26,457 nucleotides of DNA. It comes from Sterolibacterium sp052034445. GTDB taxonomy: Bacteria; Pseudomonadota; Gammaproteobacteria; Burkholderiales; Rhodocyclaceae. The notes beneath the pieces were generated by a model that saw only the letters and a list, made by a program, of their open reading frames with translations, made no database searches and was not told the origin of the DNA. Positions 23,607 through 26,457 of this stretch are shown here, piece after piece (the first letter of the stretch is position 1; each line of letters opens with the position of its first letter). The DNA is taken from positions 1-26,457 of the forward strand of contig JBPOIN010000122.1 in assembly GCA_052034445.1 (NCBI GenBank), written 5' to 3'. A program made the position numbers and the translations under genes.

Positions 23607-23628
23607 ACGGCGGCGTAACCGCCGCCGT
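23607..23628. terminator. hairpin between convergent DUF1214 and MCP genes
   Basis: ACGGCGGC / GCCGCCGT with loop GTAACC begins directly after the DUF1214 stop. No T tract is present. It may act on either strand between the converging genes. Confidence 0.45.
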
Positions 23629-23650
23629 GCGAGGCATCGGATGTTGATCG

Positions 23651-25273
23651 TCAGCAGCGGAAGCGGCTCACGGAATCCAGCAGGCGCGACGACAGGTGGC
23701 TCAGATGCCGTGCGGCGCCGGCCGTTTGCTCCACGGCAGCGCTGTTCTCGTGGCTTCTGGCGGCGATCTGCTCGACATGGCGGGCGATATCGTTGCTGGC
23801 TTGGGATTGCTCGTTGAGCGCCGCCGAAATGTCGTTGACCACGCTTTGCACGAGCCGGGATTCGGTGGTGATGTTCTGCACGGCTTCGCCGACCTGCACG
23901 ACGAGCGTATTGTTCTCGGCAACCTGGGCAACCTGCTGTTCCATGGTTTGCACGGCCTGCAGCGTATGCGCGGAAACCTTGTTCACGATATTGCCGATTT
24001 CTGCCGTGGATTTCGTCGTGCGCTCGGCCAGCTTGCGCACCTCATCGGCCACGACGGCAAAACCGCGCCCCTGTTCGCCGGCGCGCGCCGCTTCAATCGC
24101 CGCATTCAATGCCAGCAGATTGGTCTGCTCGGCGATTTCCTGAATCACATTGACGATCGCGCCGATATCGCTGGACATCGTGCCGAGCTCGCGCACCGAG
24201 GTGGCGGCCGCATTCATGCCGCTCGCCATTTGCGCGATGCCTTGCGTCATGCGCGTAATCACATCGCCGCCGTTTTCGGCGATCTGCCCCGACTTGATGG
24301 CCGTGTTGCGCGCCACGGCCGAGTTGTCGGCCACATGCGAAATGCTTACGGTCACCTGCTCGACGGCGGCCGCCATGGTGGCGGCCGCTTCGGCCTGCTC
24401 GCTGGTGGAACTGGAGAGTTGCGCGGCAGTGGCCGTCAGCTCCTCGCTGGAACTCGACAATTGCGTTGCGCCATCCTGAATGCCGGCCACCAGCTTGCGC
24501 AGCTCGTCGCGCATTCTGAGCATGTCCGTCAGCAACAGGCCGACTTCATCCATGCGGTCGACGCGAATATCGCGCGTCAGATCGCCATTGGCAATCGCCG
24601 CCGTCGCTGCACGGGCCTCGACCAGCGGCGCCGACACCGCGCTGCGGATCAAAAACAGGGCATAGCCAAGACCGCTCGCCACACCCACGATGAACAGCGC
24701 AAACAGCAGGTTGCGGATCACGTCAAATTCGGCGGATTGCGCTTCGAATGTGTGCTTGGCCGCATCAAGCTGAACCTCGACCAGCTTCGAGAACCCGGCA
24801 GACACCGGGTCAATCGCCGGATACAGTTCCTTGGCGGCAAACTCCGCCACGCCATTCGCATCATTGGCCTGCAACAGCGCCTTGAGCCGCTGGGTGGCAG
24901 CGTCGCCACGTTTCATGAGTGGTTCGATCTCGGCGACGAGGCGTGTCTCTTCGGCATTCAGCGTGGTCGCCAGATAAGCCTTCCATTTGCTCTGAATGAT
25001 GCCCTCGGCCTGCGTGACCAGTTTCAGGCCTTCGGCCGCTGGCAAGTTGTCATTGCGCACCTTATGCGTCGTATCAACGATGTTGACGGCATAGGCGTCG
25101 GCAATCTCCTTAAGATCACGCAGCGGCACGACACGGTCCTTGTACACCTCATCCATGCCGGCCAGCGCATGACGCATGCCGTAAAACCCCAGCCCACCAA
25201 CTGCAGCCACCAGCAGCAACAGCATGGTGACCAGCAGCAACAACCTGGCCCTGATTGTCAGCACTTGATTCAT
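23651..25273 (-). CDS. methyl-accepting chemotaxis protein
   Basis: Inner-membrane chemoreceptor of 540 aa that signals to CheA/CheW. Residues 11-31 form the first membrane helix; 32-187 form a periplasmic four-helix bundle sensor (4HB type); 188-209 are the second helix; a HAMP linker runs to about 262; then the long cytoplasmic coiled coil with the conserved hairpin tip EQTNLLALNAAIEAARAGEQ and GRGFAVVADEVRKLAERT at about 382-419. No C-terminal CheR-docking pentapeptide is present; the protein ends SRFRC. ATG at 25273 follows AAGGAG with 8 bases; the frame opens 45 bases further up without a better site. No ligand can be inferred. It stands alone, without che genes. Confidence 0.95.
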   Translation of the reverse strand: MNQVLTIRARLLLLVTMLLLLVAAVGGLGFYGMRHALAGMDEVYKDRVVPLRDLKEIADAYAVNIVDTTHKVRNDNLPAAEGLKLVTQAEGIIQSKWKAYLATTLNAEETRLVAEIEPLMKRGDAATQRLKALLQANDANGVAEFAAKELYPAIDPVSAGFSKLVEVQLDAAKHTFEAQSAEFDVIRNLLFALFIVGVASGLGYALFLIRSAVSAPLVEARAATAAIANGDLTRDIRVDRMDEVGLLLTDMLRMRDELRKLVAGIQDGATQLSSSSEELTATAAQLSSSTSEQAEAAATMAAAVEQVTVSISHVADNSAVARNTAIKSGQIAENGGDVITRMTQGIAQMASGMNAAATSVRELGTMSSDIGAIVNVIQEIAEQTNLLALNAAIEAARAGEQGRGFAVVADEVRKLAERTTKSTAEIGNIVNKVSAHTLQAVQTMEQQVAQVAENNTLVVQVGEAVQNITTESRLVQSVVNDISAALNEQSQASNDIARHVEQIAARSHENSAAVEQTAGAARHLSHLSSRLLDSVSRFRC

Positions 25274-25426
25274 TTCAGCGCTCCTTACGATAGGTTTCTG
25301 CCGATGGTTTCCTGCCAAGTTTCGGCCGCAAGCATCACATTTGCAACCATGACTCTACCATGGCTATAAGCGCACCTCTTCGATGAAGAGCATGCACCGC
25401 GCGCGTTGGTACGCGCCAGAACACGG

Positions 25427-26446
25427 TTACTTCTGTACCACGGAATGGCTCAGCAGCGTGATGGCCAGGCCGAGCACCATGCCGGCGGCGACCGCCGGCA
25501 GATTGCCAACCGCGAGGCCATCGACATTCAAACCGTCGGCGGTGACGGCGAACATCTTGTCGTGCTTGGCGATATAGAGGTACAGATGACTGGCCAGCCA
25601 GACCAGGGGGAACAGCAGCAGCAGCGCGTCGCACGGCGCGGACGGACGGCGATAACGCAACACGAAGCAGTAGCCGGCCAGGAAGAAGCTCAGCGCATGA
25701 ATCGCCACGGCGACCCAGACGCCACCCGGCACGGCATAGGCGAACACGTTGAACGGGATGAACAGCAGGCTACCGAGTAGCATGGTCAGCAGCGGCGTGA
25801 GCGCGACACCGGCCTTGGCGCGCGCCGTGCGTCCGGCGGCAAGTGCATCCCACACCAGCTTGCGCAGGCAATACGCCAACGCGGCCGTGAACAGGAACAG
25901 CCAGTGGTAACTTGAGATCGGCACGCTGTCGAGCAGCGGCTGGCTGACCGGGCTGGCGCGGTCCCAGATCCACCAGTTCAGGGCCGGGCCGAGATTGTCG
26001 AAAATCAGGTACAGGAGGCCCGTATAGAAGCCGACGCTGACGGCCTCCGTGAACGGATCGAAGCCGTAGCGGCGAATCGTCATGTAACAGTGGTACATCA
26101 GTGCCGGATAGAACAGCGCGATGTACAACGGCAGACGGTTCCACACCAGCATCGCCGAGAACTCGCCGTGCCAGAAGTTGCCGACCGTGTAATACGACGA
26201 CACATCCATCACCAGGCCATCAAGAACGATGGCGACGAAGGTATACAGCGCGGCGGGCGCGGCGCGTTGCCGCGTCAGGCGCAGCGCATGCATAAGCGCC
26301 AGCAGCGCGCCGGCCAGCATGAGCAATTCGATCGCCGGAAAGCTCCAGTCGAGCAACTGCGTGGGCGAATTGAAATTCAGGAAGTGTGCACGCGCTTCGA
26401 GGTTGCGCATTGCGTAGGCGATGCTTTCGTTACCCGGGGTCGTCAT
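25427..26446 (-). CDS. uncharacterised membrane protein with about nine helices
   Basis: A 339-aa hydrophobic protein with about nine membrane segments, the first at LLMLAGALLALMHAL and the last at AAGMVLGLAITLLSHSVV. Polar spots between helices are conserved-looking (LDGLVMDVSSYYTVGNFWH, FDNLGPALNWWIWD, IPFNVFAYAVPGG) and may line a site. I cannot assign a family with confidence. ATG at 26446 has AGGTG six bases upstream; a GTG at 26455 in the same frame is possible, and the window ends two bases later. It lies 153 bases upstream of the MCP gene in the same direction. Transport, lipid or isoprenoid chemistry are open options. Confidence 0.75.
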   Translation of the reverse strand: MTTPGNESIAYAMRNLEARAHFLNFNSPTQLLDWSFPAIELLMLAGALLALMHALRLTRQRAAPAALYTFVAIVLDGLVMDVSSYYTVGNFWHGEFSAMLVWNRLPLYIALFYPALMYHCYMTIRRYGFDPFTEAVSVGFYTGLLYLIFDNLGPALNWWIWDRASPVSQPLLDSVPISSYHWLFLFTAALAYCLRKLVWDALAAGRTARAKAGVALTPLLTMLLGSLLFIPFNVFAYAVPGGVWVAVAIHALSFFLAGYCFVLRYRRPSAPCDALLLLFPLVWLASHLYLYIAKHDKMFAVTADGLNVDGLAVGNLPAVAAGMVLGLAITLLSHSVVQK

Positions 26447-26457
26447 GAGCGGCACCT

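Noticed and set aside
23696..25369. 557-codon plus-strand frame opposite the chemoreceptor gene
   Set aside because: Antisense shadow of the MCP; no motif, and composition is biased to His, Arg and Gly.
25376..25390. Hairpin CTCTTC-GAT-GAAGAG between the last two genes
   Set aside because: Short six-pair stem without a T tract; could be chance.
1..26457. tRNA or rRNA genes
   Set aside because: No cloverleaf with a GTTCRAATC-type T arm or rRNA segment was recognised on either strand in the gaps between genes. A covariance-model scan was not possible here.

Overview
The window looks like a chromosomal segment of a GC-rich betaproteobacterium, probably of the Rhodocyclales/Sterolibacteriaceae type. 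This is inferred from gene families (an EpsA-type LuxR regulator with an EpsB-type sugar transferase, two-domain polyphosphate:AMP phosphotransferase, MetG with a fused C-terminal tRNA-binding domain); no rRNA or marker tree is available here.

Layout. (1) 1-2416: a possible divergent gene start, then a two-gene plus-strand unit of a LuxR-type exopolysaccharide regulator and a polyprenyl-phosphate sugar transferase. (2) 2448-6153, minus strand: a housekeeping run read rsmE > pap > argA. (3) 6190-7530: a thioredoxin-like protein and a 2-Cys peroxiredoxin, convergent around a clear two-way terminator; an OxyR-like palindrome lies upstream of the peroxiredoxin. (4) 7684-17610, minus strand: metG followed without a clear break by six genes of a membrane complex related to hydrogenase-4/complex I, and an acylphosphatase translationally coupled to the last of them. 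(5) 17671-20135: an IS630-family element with TA target duplication, and a Fic-domain protein gene. (6) 20534-23606, plus strand: a small uncharacterised protein, an acyl-CoA synthetase and a DUF1214 protein. (7) 23651-26446, minus strand: a methyl-accepting chemotaxis protein and an uncharacterised protein with about nine membrane segments.

The most interesting object is the complex in region 4. It has two antiporter-like subunits (HyfB, HyfF), a HyfC/NuoH-like subunit, a HyfE subunit, a NuoB-like Fe-S subunit with its cysteines, and a fused NuoC/NuoD-like large subunit. Both cysteine pairs that bind Ni-Fe in true hydrogenases are gone from the large subunit. No HyfA/HyfH-type ferredoxin subunit or hydrogenase maturation gene is present. 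This matches the energy-converting hydrogenase-related (Ehr) type, whose electron donor and acceptor are not established. Extra oddities are the coupled acylphosphatase, a repeat-like insert with a 47-codon frame between hyfE and hyfF, a 20-codon frame bridging hyfC and hyfE, and an unusual hyfB start.

The plus-strand lipid-type module in region 6 is the second place where function is open: the small protein and the DUF1214 protein flank a CoA ligase and may act on the same unknown substrate.
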